A stretch of DNA of 42,256 nt, taken from CALBPI01 sp039033695 (GTDB taxonomy: Bacteria > Pseudomonadota > Gammaproteobacteria > Steroidobacterales > Woeseiaceae). The translations under genes were made by a program, and so were the position numbers. Below, piece after piece: positions 1 through 7,864 of this stretch (position 1 is its first letter; each line of letters starts with the position of its first letter). A model generated the notes under the pieces. That model made no database searches. It saw only the letters and a list, made by a program, of their open reading frames with translations, and had not been told where the DNA came from. Location of the stretch: positions 1 through 42,256 of the forward strand of contig JBCCCC010000012.1 of NCBI GenBank assembly GCA_039033695.1, given 5' to 3'.

Positions 1-886
1 GCGCCTCAATGATGCTCTCGTCGTTGCTGGGGTCCTCGGCCATGACTTTGCCACTCGGGTCGACGATCAGCGAGCCACCGCCATACTTGGCATACGGCCC
101 GTCGGGCGGAAAGGTGATGTTGGACATTGCGCTGTAGAAACGGTTGAACAGCGCGGTTGCCTGTACGTCCGGCTTGGAAAAGAGCGTTGACGTGCGCAGC
201 ATAATCTCCACGCCGCGCATCGCAAATGCCGCATAGACAAACGGGTCCAATTGCACGGTGCTCACGGCGATATTGCCATACTCTGTTCTGACGACCGGAA
301 ACTCCGCTTCAATGCCATAGCGTTGTCGGTATTCATCGCGCACACTCTCTATCGTCGTTGTCGGAATTTCGCCCGTGTTGCCCAATCGCTTGACGTTACG
401 TGTCTTCCAGAACTTTTCGACGATTTGTCCATCGCGCCCGATGACCGTGTTGATACTCAGGATATGGTTAGGCCAGTCATCATCGCGCGCGTAACTGCCA
501 AAAATGAGGTAGCTGTCGCAGGCTTTCATGACCTCGCCAAGACGCTCGGTTTCCCTGCCTGGGATACGCAGCGTGAACTTGAGCTTGTCAGCGCGCGGCC
601 CCGACGAATAACCGGTTAGCGGAAACTCGTTGAACAGGATGATGTCAGGCTTGCTGCCTTCGCTACAGGCCTTCTCGATCCAGCCAACCATGCTTTCCAG
701 ATTGACTGCCAGGCCCTCTTCAACGGTATCAAAGTCTTGGAGATTCTTAACGCCGTTCTGGACGACTTTGAGTACGACCGTGTCTTTCTCCAATGGTACA
801 ACTGGATAGGAGCCGTCCGGTTCGACCAGCACCACCTCGGCGATAGCAATGGTCGGCAATAACAAACACAGGGCAAATAAACGCAT
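1..886 (-). CDS. Exported nitrilase-superfamily protein lacking the catalytic Cys (3' end cut by window edge)
   Basis: The minus-strand frame stays open from ATG 886 to the window edge (295 residues seen). GAGGAG lies about 8 bases before the ATG. Residues 1-16 look like a signal peptide ending AIA, so the product should be exported. The fold is carbon-nitrogen hydrolase: the Glu lies in NEFPLTGY (E87), the Lys in KFWKTRN (K161), and the stretch GVEIMLRTST (225-234) matches the conserved strand after the nucleophile. Where the family has its catalytic Cys (usually ICxD), this protein reads AVSTVQLDP, with Val at 211. Hydrolysis by the normal Glu-Lys-Cys mechanism is therefore doubtful. It may be a binding protein or a divergent enzyme. 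The C-terminus is not visible, so full length and any extra domain are unknown. Confidence 0.8.
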   Translation of the reverse strand, partial: MRLFALCLLLPTIAIAEVVLVEPDGSYPVVPLEKDTVVLKVVQNGVKNLQDFDTVEEGLAVNLESMVGWIEKACSEGSKPDIILFNEFPLTGYSSGPRADKLKFTLRIPGRETERLGEVMKACDSYLIFGSYARDDDWPNHILSINTVIGRDGQIVEKFWKTRNVKRLGNTGEIPTTTIESVRDEYRQRYGIEAEFPVVRTEYGNIAVSTVQLDPFVYAAFAMRGVEIMLRTSTLFSKPDVQATALFNRFYSAMSNITFPPDGPYAKYGGGSLIVDPSGKVMAEDPSNDESIIEA

Positions 887-1249
887 GACAGATACTCCTC
901 GGCCTGAGCGATCACAACATCCAGTGAAGTCCTATTCTTGCATGGCGTACACTGCAGTGTCAGTTGGGCGTATCTGGTCGCAGCACAGCGGCGCTATCGA
1001 CACTGGATATCGCCACCCGCCAGCCCCGAGACTTGATGGCGCATGCGCTTGGCCGCGTCGATGAAAGGGATGTGCAATGCCGTCCAGACGGTTTGCAAAA
1101 GGTCGACACGTCAACGCCGGTCGGGGCAACGATGTACGCAAGCTTTGGGCCACGTGCGACCCTTTCACCGTGTAGCGCATCTAAAGCAGACATGCGGTGA
1201 GCGGACTACGTCCTGCTGCCATTGAAATCACTAGAACCAAGGCTTGAGA
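887..1249. other. Intergenic region without a supported gene
   Basis: This 363-base stretch separates the divergent nitrilase-like and metalloprotease genes. It must hold both promoters, but no convincing -35/-10 pair stands out. It contains a perfect 12-base palindrome, ACACTGCAGTGT, at 949-960. Short minus-strand frames between about 960 and 1193 have protein-like composition but are interrupted and match no family I recognise. They could be remnants of a decayed gene. Confidence 0.5.
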
Positions 1250-2287
1250 ATGAAATCCGCTTTTTTGGCAGCCGCGAGCATCCTGCTTTGCGCCTGCGTG
1301 GCCTCATCGCGCACGTATTCGCTCGACTGTGCAACGATCCATGCAAATTGCGCACAGTCGGGCCGCATGCTGGTCGTGGGTGACTCGACAGACACACAGG
1401 CACTACTGGCATCCATGGTGGCCGCAGCACAACGCTTCGAGGACTTATTTGGGTGGACACCGCCTGCCACCGCGCTCGTGCCGGGCGGAGAGATATCTTC
1501 AGCGCAGGCGGCCGCGCTGCATGGGGCTGGGTTTGCGATCCAGCTTCCGTGGCTCACGGCCGCGGACAAGGCGCGGTTGAAGGAGAGCACGCTGCGAGAC
1601 CAGGTTGCGGAGCAGACCAAGAACCTGCCCGAACAAGTGCGCGAAGCGGCCTTGCAGCAAGCGCTTCAGGCATTGGCAAGCCAATCCGGGCAATCGTCCT
1701 CCGATGACATTCTCGATGGCGCTCTTGCACACGAGCTCGGTCACCTATGGTTCATCTCGATGTACAGTCGAGCCGATAGCGTCAGGGAGCGGGGTCACGC
1801 CTATGGCGGCTTCGCGCCCGATTGGCTAGACGAAACGTTCGCCGTGATGATGGAGTCGGCGGCACTACGAATCCGCCGACGCGATGCATTTCGAGCCATG
1901 GAAGCAGGTGACATCGTGCCGTTGAATCGGTTTCTGTCGATGACGCACCCAGCGGCCGACGCCGCGCGCACTCTGCAAGAGACGATGCCAGCGGCCGACC
2001 CGTCCGCCGCCAGTCGAATCATCATTCTGACAAAAGATGAGGCGGAGGAATTCCTCGCGCAGTCCGGTGGCGACCAGGCGGCGCAGTTTTATGCGCAAAC
2101 GCAGGTATTCTCAGATTTCGTGTTGTCGCGCGCCGGCACTGCGCAGGTGTATGTTTCGCTCGCGGATTGGCTAGCCGACGGTGGGAAGTTTGAGGCCTGG
2201 CTTGCCGCACAAGGCAACGACTACAAACTGCCGCCGACGGTTCAACAGCTGCAACAGTCATGGGAAGCATGGTTGCAGGCCTACTGA
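1250..2287 (+). CDS. Lipoprotein with HELGH metalloprotease motif
   Basis: 345 residues from ATG 1250. An in-frame TTG lies six bases upstream, but the ATG gives the better signal peptide. The N-terminus is hydrophobic and ends in a lipobox-like LCAC, with Cys at 16, so it is probably lipid-anchored. The catalytic signature HELGH lies at 161-165. DWLDE follows at 191-195 and supplies a Glu about 30 residues on, as in gluzincin-type zinc peptidases. The rest is rich in Ala and Gln and was not recognised. The product is probably a periplasm-facing zinc protease of unknown substrate. It runs parallel to the next gene 93 bases downstream, so co-transcription is possible but not shown. Confidence 0.7.
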   Translation: MKSAFLAAASILLCACVASSRTYSLDCATIHANCAQSGRMLVVGDSTDTQALLASMVAAAQRFEDLFGWTPPATALVPGGEISSAQAAALHGAGFAIQLPWLTAADKARLKESTLRDQVAEQTKNLPEQVREAALQQALQALASQSGQSSSDDILDGALAHELGHLWFISMYSRADSVRERGHAYGGFAPDWLDETFAVMMESAALRIRRRDAFRAMEAGDIVPLNRFLSMTHPAADAARTLQETMPAADPSAASRIIILTKDEAEEFLAQSGGDQAAQFYAQTQVFSDFVLSRAGTAQVYVSLADWLADGGKFEAWLAAQGNDYKLPPTVQQLQQSWEAWLQAY

Positions 2288-2380
2288 CCCGAGTTCGTGC
2301 CCCTCACGGTTGCCAGACTCATTTGGGTGTCGCGTATCAGCTGATTCACTAAACCTGCAGCAGATTGTTATGCTTCGGGG

Positions 2381-2893
2381 ATGAGCCAGGTTCAATCAGC
2401 CGCATTACCACCCGAAGCGCTGCTAGCCCAGTATCAGGATCAGGGCTACGTCGACTGCTTTACGATTGATTTGGCGAGGTCGGTTTCGTTGGGCGACTTC
2501 ATCCGAGCCTTCTACAGTACGCCGCTCTTTCGCGCGGAGCGTTTGGTGTTGCGCTGGGCTTTTGCTGCGCCGTCCTGTGATCAAGAGCTTGCCGAGCTTG
2601 CGGCCAATCAGCGAGAGACGTTTGCTGTCTGGCATGTCGAAGCCCGCGAGGACAATCAGATTTTGCTGCGAGATTTCAGCTCGCGGACACGCTCTTGGTT
2701 GAGTGTCGTTGCCGACGGCGAAGCGTCGGCGCTCTATTTCGGTTCGGCGGTGGTTGCAGAGAGACGCCGGCCAGGTTCTGGGATCGTGTCGAACGGGCCG
2801 TTGCTGGCGGCGCACCGAGTTTACGCCCGCGCATTGCTCCGCGCAGCAGCACGCCGTCTGGCAAGTCGCGATTCCCATCAGAACCAGGCGTAG
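2381..2893 (+). CDS. Conserved hypothetical protein, 170 residues
   Basis: No function recognised. The ATG at 2381 follows a CGGGG ribosome-binding site. There is no signal peptide or membrane segment. Motif-like stretches are SLGDFIRAFYSTPLFRAERL (36-55), FAVWHVEAR (about 83-91) and DFSSRTRSWL (98-107). The last third is rich in Arg and Ala. It looks like a small soluble domain of a conserved family. The next frame starts within a few bases of its stop, so it is probably co-transcribed with the RDD membrane protein. Confidence 0.65.
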   Translation: MSQVQSAALPPEALLAQYQDQGYVDCFTIDLARSVSLGDFIRAFYSTPLFRAERLVLRWAFAAPSCDQELAELAANQRETFAVWHVEAREDNQILLRDFSSRTRSWLSVVADGEASALYFGSAVVAERRRPGSGIVSNGPLLAAHRVYARALLRAAARRLASRDSHQNQA

Positions 2894-2899
2894 TTGCGG

Positions 2900-3721
2900 A
2901 TGCGAAAGCCAGCAGTACCAGACTACGCAAGCTTCCACACCGATGAGTTGTATCAGTCGCTCGATACGATTCGCGAGGACCTGTACCCGGAGAACTATGC
3001 GGCACTAACAGCCGAGATCGACAAGCGCAGCTTCAAGTCCCGACTGGAGCTCGAGCGTTGTTACAAGGCACTCAACGAGCATCGGTTCCCAGATCGTCGC
3101 GCCGCGTTGGTTGAGATCTATAAGCAGCTACCGACGCCAGAATCCGCCGCCGCTGCGGTCACCAAGCCATCGGCCAAGAAGACTTACAATACATGGTGGC
3201 GAAGGCTCTGGGCTTTGCTTATCGACTATGTTTGCGTGTTTGCAGTCTATGCTGCGGTCATGCTGCCTCTGCTCCTCACGGGTGTGATGCCCCAGTCCGT
3301 TGGTGATGTTGTTGGTGCATTCTCCGGCATCATGTTTATTGCCTATTTCGTTTGGTGTCATGCGGCCGGTGGCAAGACCGTTGGCAAACATGTCGTAGGT
3401 GTTCGTGTGATGGATGCAGGAGAGTCATGCGGTATTACGTGGCGGCAGTCCATCGTCCGCGAGATTGTCCCGATCGTTGGCTATGTGATCGGGTCATTGC
3501 TTCTCATTCACCTGTTAGTCTCACCTAGTGCTAGCGTTCAAGAGCTTCGTGAGTCAGGAATGATGATCGGGATTTGGATCATGCTGCTCGTTTGGGACAT
3601 TGCGAATATCTTGACGCCGCTCTTCAACAAGCGCCGGCGTGCACTACATGATTTCATCGCGCGCACCGTGGTTGTCCGCCAGCGTGGACCATTGCGGCCA
3701 CTGGATGAGGTGCGGTCCTGA
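2900..3721 (+). CDS. RDD-family membrane protein
   Basis: 273 residues from ATG 2900; a TTG six bases earlier is a weaker alternative. Residues 1-95 are soluble, charged and of unknown type. The RDD domain starts at WWRRLWALLIDY (99-110), whose Arg and Asp give the family its name. It has about four membrane segments (near 105-127, 140-155, 188-207 and 221-240). GKTVGKHVVGVRVMD (158-172) and KRRRALHDFIARTVVV (244-259) are classic RDD signatures. RDD proteins are inner-membrane proteins, some linked to ion exchange, but no substrate can be assigned here. The start falls 6 bases after the upstream stop, which suggests translational coupling. Confidence 0.85.
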   Translation: MRKPAVPDYASFHTDELYQSLDTIREDLYPENYAALTAEIDKRSFKSRLELERCYKALNEHRFPDRRAALVEIYKQLPTPESAAAAVTKPSAKKTYNTWWRRLWALLIDYVCVFAVYAAVMLPLLLTGVMPQSVGDVVGAFSGIMFIAYFVWCHAAGGKTVGKHVVGVRVMDAGESCGITWRQSIVREIVPIVGYVIGSLLLIHLLVSPSASVQELRESGMMIGIWIMLLVWDIANILTPLFNKRRRALHDFIARTVVVRQRGPLRPLDEVRS

Positions 3722-3890
3722 ATGATGTGTTGACGATCCGCCGCCAATATCAGGATCAGTCCTTAGCATTCCCGGTTGTGTTAGCCCTGGCTCAGCGCGC
3801 GAATGACTTGCTCGCACCGTTTTTTGGGTAAATCCACGTCGCTTCACTGCTTCTCTCAATAGCAACAGTCTATTTGATAGAGGAAGTACG

Positions 3891-4595
3891 ATGATTAGTC
3901 TACTCACAAAAACCCGGCCTCGTTCGGTGCGACGTGGCGCATGCCTCAAATCGTTGTCACTCGCGACCCTGTTACTCGGCGGTTGCGCGAGCACCCCGCC
4001 TGTTCAATGGCAGGATGTTTCCTACCCGTCGATCAACGTGACGACGACTGCGTCGCTCGGCGAGCAATTGCTCAATCAGGGGCGTGGCGTCGAAACCGAT
4101 GTTATTCATGTCAGTAGTATGCAAGGCAAATTCGCGACCATCGAAGACGAGACGTTTTGTCGCCTCTACCCTGGCGATGATCGCTTCTACAGCTTTAACA
4201 ACCGCGCAGTGACATTTCTCAGTTTCATCGGCACAGTCCGGGGTCGTGGCAACGACCTGAGCTACAGGCCTGCCAAAAATGAGATTTGTGTTGATGACTT
4301 CTGGTCCGGTTGTTTTAACGGCACCGAAGCCCAATTCACCTACCGGCGGAATGTCATCTGCTCGCGGCCCAATACGCTGCAGCAGGCCATCGAGTACAAC
4401 GGCAAGTCCGGTGACACGCTCAATTTCACCTATCGCGAAACGATGAGTGGGCAGGTCGCGTTTCCTACAACACAAGACTTCACTATGGATTTGTCGCTGG
4501 GTGACGTTATCAACTACAAGGGTGCCCGCCTGCAGGTCGTCTCCGCGACGAACCAACAGATTACCTATCGGGTGTTGCGCAACTTCAATCGCTAG
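3891..4595 (+). CDS. Hypothetical lipoprotein
   Basis: 234 residues. GAGGAA lies 5-10 bases before the ATG. A basic N-terminus is followed by a hydrophobic run and the lipobox LLGGC, so it is a strong lipoprotein candidate. The mature part has paired Cys residues (for example ICVDDFWSGC) that may form disulfides in the periplasm. The C-terminal part, with many Thr, Asn and Tyr and alternating polar residues, looks beta-rich. I recognise no family. The 169 bases upstream should hold its promoter. It converges with the LytTR gene downstream. Confidence 0.7.
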   Translation: MISLLTKTRPRSVRRGACLKSLSLATLLLGGCASTPPVQWQDVSYPSINVTTTASLGEQLLNQGRGVETDVIHVSSMQGKFATIEDETFCRLYPGDDRFYSFNNRAVTFLSFIGTVRGRGNDLSYRPAKNEICVDDFWSGCFNGTEAQFTYRRNVICSRPNTLQQAIEYNGKSGDTLNFTYRETMSGQVAFPTTQDFTMDLSLGDVINYKGARLQVVSATNQQITYRVLRNFNR

Positions 4596-4627
4596 TGCCC
4601 GTAAGTGTCAGCGATTGCGAATTGCTC

Positions 4628-4657
4628 GCCCGGAAAACCTGGCGGGCAGTTTGCTTG
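4628..4657 (+). terminator. Weak candidate terminator between convergent genes
   Basis: GCCCG (4628-4632) can pair with CGGGC (4643-4647) around a 10-base loop, followed by AGTTTGCTT. The stem is short and the T-tract is broken, so this is only a possible stop for the lipoprotein transcript. Confidence 0.25.
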
Positions 4658-4682
4658 GAGGTCGGTGTGGTGTGTCAGGTCG

Positions 4683-5579
4683 TTAGTTGCGCGCATCTTC
4701 TTGTAGTGTGGAATCACGCCCGAAATAGGCCAATACATCAGCTTGGCGCCTGCGACTGACGGCCAGCCTTCGGCCGTCGGTCAGCAAGCAGACCATTTTC
4801 CCGGACCTTCCCCGGACGCTAACGACTTGATCATTCGCCACCCAATGGGAGCGATGAATCATCTGTCCATAGCCATCAAGTTGCTGCTCGGCCTCCTTGA
4901 GGCTACCGAACAGCATCGTTTTGCCCTTGACCGTATGCACGTGCAAGTAATGAAGATCGGAGGTAATCGAGACCAGTGTCCGGCCCAGTGCCGGTGGCAA
5001 TTTGGCGAGAAACGCCGCATCTGCCGTTGTTTCATCGGCAGATGGCGATGTCGCCATCGGTTCGGGCGGTGCACTCGTATCCGTAGTCTGCCGCGAGGCC
5101 CTTACCGGCGCTGATATCTGCAGCCGTAAGAGCCTCGGCATGTTGACGAGTAACCAAGACATTGTCAGTGGCACGGCGAGTCCGCTGAATTCGTCGAGTA
5201 TCGCAAGCACGAGGCTCTGGCTCAGGTCATCCTCGAGCACACCAAACCATTGCTCGACGACGTATGCACCAGGAGCGACCAATAGCGCCGCCAGAACGCC
5301 CGCCGCACTGACACTCAACCACGCCGGCCAGCGACGACTGAACGGAGCCCATGTCAGCAAGCGGGTCGCCAGCACCAGCGCTGGTATAGCCAGCAAGGCA
5401 TGGCAAAGCCAAAAGAGCAAACGCGCCCAATTGCCAAGTCCCGGCGAGCTGGCTGGCTCGATGGCGGCAAAAATGATGGCTATGAGCACAAAGGCAATGC
5501 TGGCGAATCTGAGAAAGTCTGTGTCCAGACCAATAATCTGCGCGAATCGGCTATTTGGTGTTTCTGCTAGCTCGTTCAA
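4683..5579 (-). CDS. Membrane-anchored LytTR-type DNA-binding regulator
   Basis: 298 residues. The N-terminal half has four likely membrane helices (about 23-40, 53-73, 86-108 and 128-148). A Pro/Thr-rich linker (155-185) leads to a C-terminal LytTR DNA-binding domain (about 190-290), with YLHVHTVKGKTMLF, SLKEAEQQL, IHRSHWVAND and RRLAVSRRR as typical elements. There is no receiver domain, so the signal is probably sensed in or near the membrane rather than through phosphorylation. The gene is divergent from the beta-barrel gene at 5707. Two sites fitting the LytTR repeat consensus lie between them, which suggests autoregulation and/or control of the neighbour. Confidence 0.88.
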   Translation of the reverse strand: MNELAETPNSRFAQIIGLDTDFLRFASIAFVLIAIIFAAIEPASSPGLGNWARLLFWLCHALLAIPALVLATRLLTWAPFSRRWPAWLSVSAAGVLAALLVAPGAYVVEQWFGVLEDDLSQSLVLAILDEFSGLAVPLTMSWLLVNMPRLLRLQISAPVRASRQTTDTSAPPEPMATSPSADETTADAAFLAKLPPALGRTLVSITSDLHYLHVHTVKGKTMLFGSLKEAEQQLDGYGQMIHRSHWVANDQVVSVRGRSGKMVCLLTDGRRLAVSRRRQADVLAYFGRDSTLQEDARN

Positions 5580-5595
5580 TGACTTACAAAACCCT

Positions 5596-5624
5596 ACCGT
5601 TTATGAAGAGGACCGACCGTTGAT
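5596..5624 (+). promoter_or_regulatory. Candidate LytTR operator: two direct repeats
   Basis: ACCGTTTAT (5596-5604) and ACCGTTGAT (5616-5624) both fit the published LytTR-site pattern [TA][AC][CA]GTTN[AG][TG]. They are direct repeats 20 bases apart start to start, an 11-base gap. The usual gap is 12-13 bases. The first repeat begins 17 bases from the LytTR start codon, and the second lies 83 bases before the beta-barrel gene. Confidence 0.5.
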
Positions 5625-5706
5625 GTAGAAAACGCACGCGTGGCCTGCTTCAGCGTGCATTCGCGGCCTAGTCTGGCAGCTCCAAACACCAACACAGGAG
5701 ACGACC

Positions 5707-6375
5707 ATGACGATTTCACCTCTGATGCGAAAGGCACTGACCGCCGCATGTATTTTCGGTCTTTGCGGTGCGATTGCCACAACCGCAAATGCAGATGATA
5801 ACCGCGGCTACTATGCGCGTGCCACGCTTGGCTTGGCTGGTATTGGCACAGATGAGCTCACACTCAACGAATCAGGCGTGCAAACGCGAGCTGACGCTGA
5901 CTTCGACGCGGGTTTCGCTGGTGGTGGCGCATTCGGCTATCGCTACAACGAAAACCTCAGAGTGGAGCTCGACCTCACCTATCGTTCGTCAGAAATCAAC
6001 GAGGTGACTTTCGCCAATGGCGGGCGGCAGTTTACCGAAGGCAACTTCGCGTCCCTGACGTTCGGTGTGACGGGTTTGTATGACTTCCCTAACGACAGCG
6101 ACTGGACGCCCTACGTTGGTGCGGGTCTTGCCTGGGTGCAGGAAGTCGATATTGATTTTGAGGATGCCAGCGGCGAGATATCGTACGAGACCGATGATAT
6201 TGGTATTGCGGCCCTGGCTGGCGTGCGCTGGCAATCGCCGTCGGCTCCCTGGTTTATCGATGCCGAGTTTCGCTACATCAATGTTGGCGATGTCGAGATG
6301 ACACGTGAGACCGGCACGGCAACGGCCGAATACAATCCCTGGACGGTTGGCATCAGCGCCGGCTGGCAATTTTGA
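5707..6375 (+). CDS. Outer-membrane beta-barrel protein
   Basis: 222 residues with AGGAG upstream of the ATG. A signal peptide ends ATTANA (cleavage after about residue 29). The mature chain alternates polar and hydrophobic residues throughout, with short turns such as YNENLR and PNDSDWTP. It ends in aromatic Phe (GISAGWQF), the sorting signal of outer-membrane barrels. Its length and the motif YVGAGLAWV fit the small eight-strand opacity/OmpA-like barrel group. It is probably a structural, adhesive or small-pore protein; no ligand can be inferred. It may be controlled by the divergent LytTR regulator through the repeats at 5596-5624. Confidence 0.85.
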   Translation: MTISPLMRKALTAACIFGLCGAIATTANADDNRGYYARATLGLAGIGTDELTLNESGVQTRADADFDAGFAGGGAFGYRYNENLRVELDLTYRSSEINEVTFANGGRQFTEGNFASLTFGVTGLYDFPNDSDWTPYVGAGLAWVQEVDIDFEDASGEISYETDDIGIAALAGVRWQSPSAPWFIDAEFRYINVGDVEMTRETGTATAEYNPWTVGISAGWQF

Positions 6376-6417
6376 AAAAACGACTGGCGCACCCGGAAAC
6401 ACAGGGGTGCGCCAGTC
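6375..6417 (-). terminator. Rho-independent terminator for the thioredoxin-like gene
   Basis: GACTGGCGCACCC (6382-6394) and GGGTGCGCCAGTC (6405-6417) form a perfect 13-bp stem with a 10-base loop. Read on the minus strand it is followed by G and six T (6380-6375). The T-run overlaps the stop codon of the convergent beta-barrel gene. The plus direction lacks a T-run, though the stem may still hinder read-through. Confidence 0.8.
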
Positions 6418-6495
6418 TCAACATGCTGCAAGGACCATGCGAATCATTGGGGAGGAATCGCAGAATGGGGAGGGGGTAGGCCCCGCAGCAACATC

Positions 6496-6912
6496 CTAAC
6501 TGGACGATTTCGATATTTCGGTCTTGATGAGTGCCGTGATCTCATCAACGCTCATGTTCTTGAAGACTCGGTTGACGGTCTTGCCGGTGTCTGCATCAAT
6601 AATTGCCAGGTAGCCGGTCTTGCCAGCGTTCTCAGCGTAAACTCCGTCGAGATCCAATGCGGACGCCAGCAGGCTTGCCTGATGCTTGGTTGCCTTGTCG
6701 GTCAGATCCAAACGTACGAATAGGATATCGCTTTGACCGACGTCACTGTCTGCTTTCGCTTTAGTGAGTTTCGGGTCAAGCGTCTTGCAGCTGCCGCACC
6801 AGTCCGCATAGAACAGCACGCCGTACAACGCTGGCGACTGCGATTCGGCCTGTGCCTGAAAGGGTAACAAGGTGGCCGCTACTACGACCAAGGCGGCAAG
6901 GAATTTTCGCAT
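6496..6912 (-). CDS. Periplasmic thioredoxin-like protein (CGSC active site)
   Basis: 138 residues from ATG 6912, with GGAG upstream. The frame extends further upstream, but this Met starts a clear signal peptide (residues 1-22, ending AQA). The thioredoxin motif is FYADWCGSCKTLDP, with Cys 39 and 42. The rest fits a single thioredoxin domain with the conserved strand YLAIIDADTG. The product should be an exported thiol-disulfide protein, perhaps supplying reductant or handling disulfides in the envelope. No partner gene (dsbD, ccm genes) is adjacent, so the substrate is unknown. The strong terminator at 6375-6417 ends the unit. Confidence 0.85.
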   Translation of the reverse strand: MRKFLAALVVVAATLLPFQAQAESQSPALYGVLFYADWCGSCKTLDPKLTKAKADSDVGQSDILFVRLDLTDKATKHQASLLASALDLDGVYAENAGKTGYLAIIDADTGKTVNRVFKNMSVDEITALIKTEISKSSS

Positions 6913-7121
6913 TCGGGAGTCTCCGTGTTTATCAGTCAGCGTTTGCACGCAATCAGTGTTAGCTACATAGACCCCGCGACCTCGGGATTTATTTCTATGA
7001 CCCGTGTCCCGGCCCAATCAGGCGTCAATACTTATTGGTCCGGTGGTGAGCCCATAAGTTAGCGGACACGGACTCGCCTCGTGCAGAGGTCGCACGGCAG
7101 CCTGTGCCGTCGATAATTCGC

Positions 7122-7150
7122 TCGTCACCTTCCGGCGATCACCCTATACT
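7122..7150 (+). promoter_or_regulatory. Candidate sigma70 promoter of the YceH-type gene
   Basis: TCGTCA (7122-7127) and TATACT (7145-7150) are separated by 17 bases. The -10 is a good match and the -35 matches at four of six positions. The expected start of transcription is near 7157, about 25 bases before the GTG start codon. Confidence 0.4.
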
Positions 7151-7182
7151 TACCGCCTGATCTTTGGCGGGGTGCGCGAGTT

Positions 7183-7845
7183 GTGATTCCAGAACTCAGT
7201 GATATCGAATTACGGGTGATCGGCTGTCTGATCGAGAAATCCGTGGTGACGCCTGATCAGTACCCATTGACGCTGAATGCACTGACCAATGCGTGCAATC
7301 AGAAGTCCAGTCGGGACCCGGTTATGGCGCTGACTCAGGGTGAGGTGCAGCATGCGGTGCGTGCGCTTCAGACCAAGCATCTGCTGATGGTTGATGAGAA
7401 CTTCAAGAGCCGGACCGAGAAGTATACGCAGCGGTTTTGTAACACCCGATACAGCGAGCTGCAATTTGACGAAGCGGAACGGGCAATCGTCTGCCTGTTA
7501 CTGTTGCGCGGTGCGCAAACGCCAGGCGAGTTGCGTGCACGTGCCGGGCGACTGCACAGCTTTGCCGACAACCAGGCCGTCGTCGAGAGCCTGGAAGGGC
7601 TGATGCATCGTGAAGCCGGCCCGCTGGTTGTTCAGTTGCCGCGTACGCCTGGTCGCAGAGACTCAGCATTCATGCATTTATTCGCCGGGCCGGTCGACGA
7701 AGCTGCATTTGTCGCTGTGCAGGAACCAGCGAGCCGCGCCGTCACCAGACCGGCAGCAGCGGACGAGACCCTCATCGCGCGGGTCGAGGCCCTGGAGGCG
7801 GAGGTCGCTGCACTAAAACTAATCCTTGCCCAGCGCGAACCCTAG
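7183..7845 (+). CDS. YceH family (DUF480) protein
   Basis: 220 residues from GTG 7183. The start fits the family N-terminus: LSDIELRVIGCLIEKSVVTPDQYPLT is the well-known opening of YceH/DUF480 proteins. The stretch NQKSSRDPVM and the Arg-rich AERAIVCLLLLRGAQTPGEL are also typical. The fold contains two winged-helix domains, and the C-terminal 20 residues form a short coiled coil (VEALEAEVAALKLIL). The molecular role is not established; a DNA-binding or regulatory function is only inferred from the fold. The serine hydrolase gene starts 19 bases after its stop, so the two are probably co-transcribed. Confidence 0.9.
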   Translation: MIPELSDIELRVIGCLIEKSVVTPDQYPLTLNALTNACNQKSSRDPVMALTQGEVQHAVRALQTKHLLMVDENFKSRTEKYTQRFCNTRYSELQFDEAERAIVCLLLLRGAQTPGELRARAGRLHSFADNQAVVESLEGLMHREAGPLVVQLPRTPGRRDSAFMHLFAGPVDEAAFVAVQEPASRAVTRPAAADETLIARVEALEAEVAALKLILAQREP

Positions 7846-7864
7846 CTTAATCCTGAGAGAGCCG

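Noticed and set aside
616..915. Minus-strand frame overlapping the nitrilase-like gene
   Set aside because: It lies in another frame of a gene with signal peptide, ribosome-binding site and family motifs, and has no family features itself.
960..1193. Minus-strand 77-residue frame in the first long spacer
   Set aside because: No ribosome-binding site or recognised motif; kept only as part of the possible-remnant finding.
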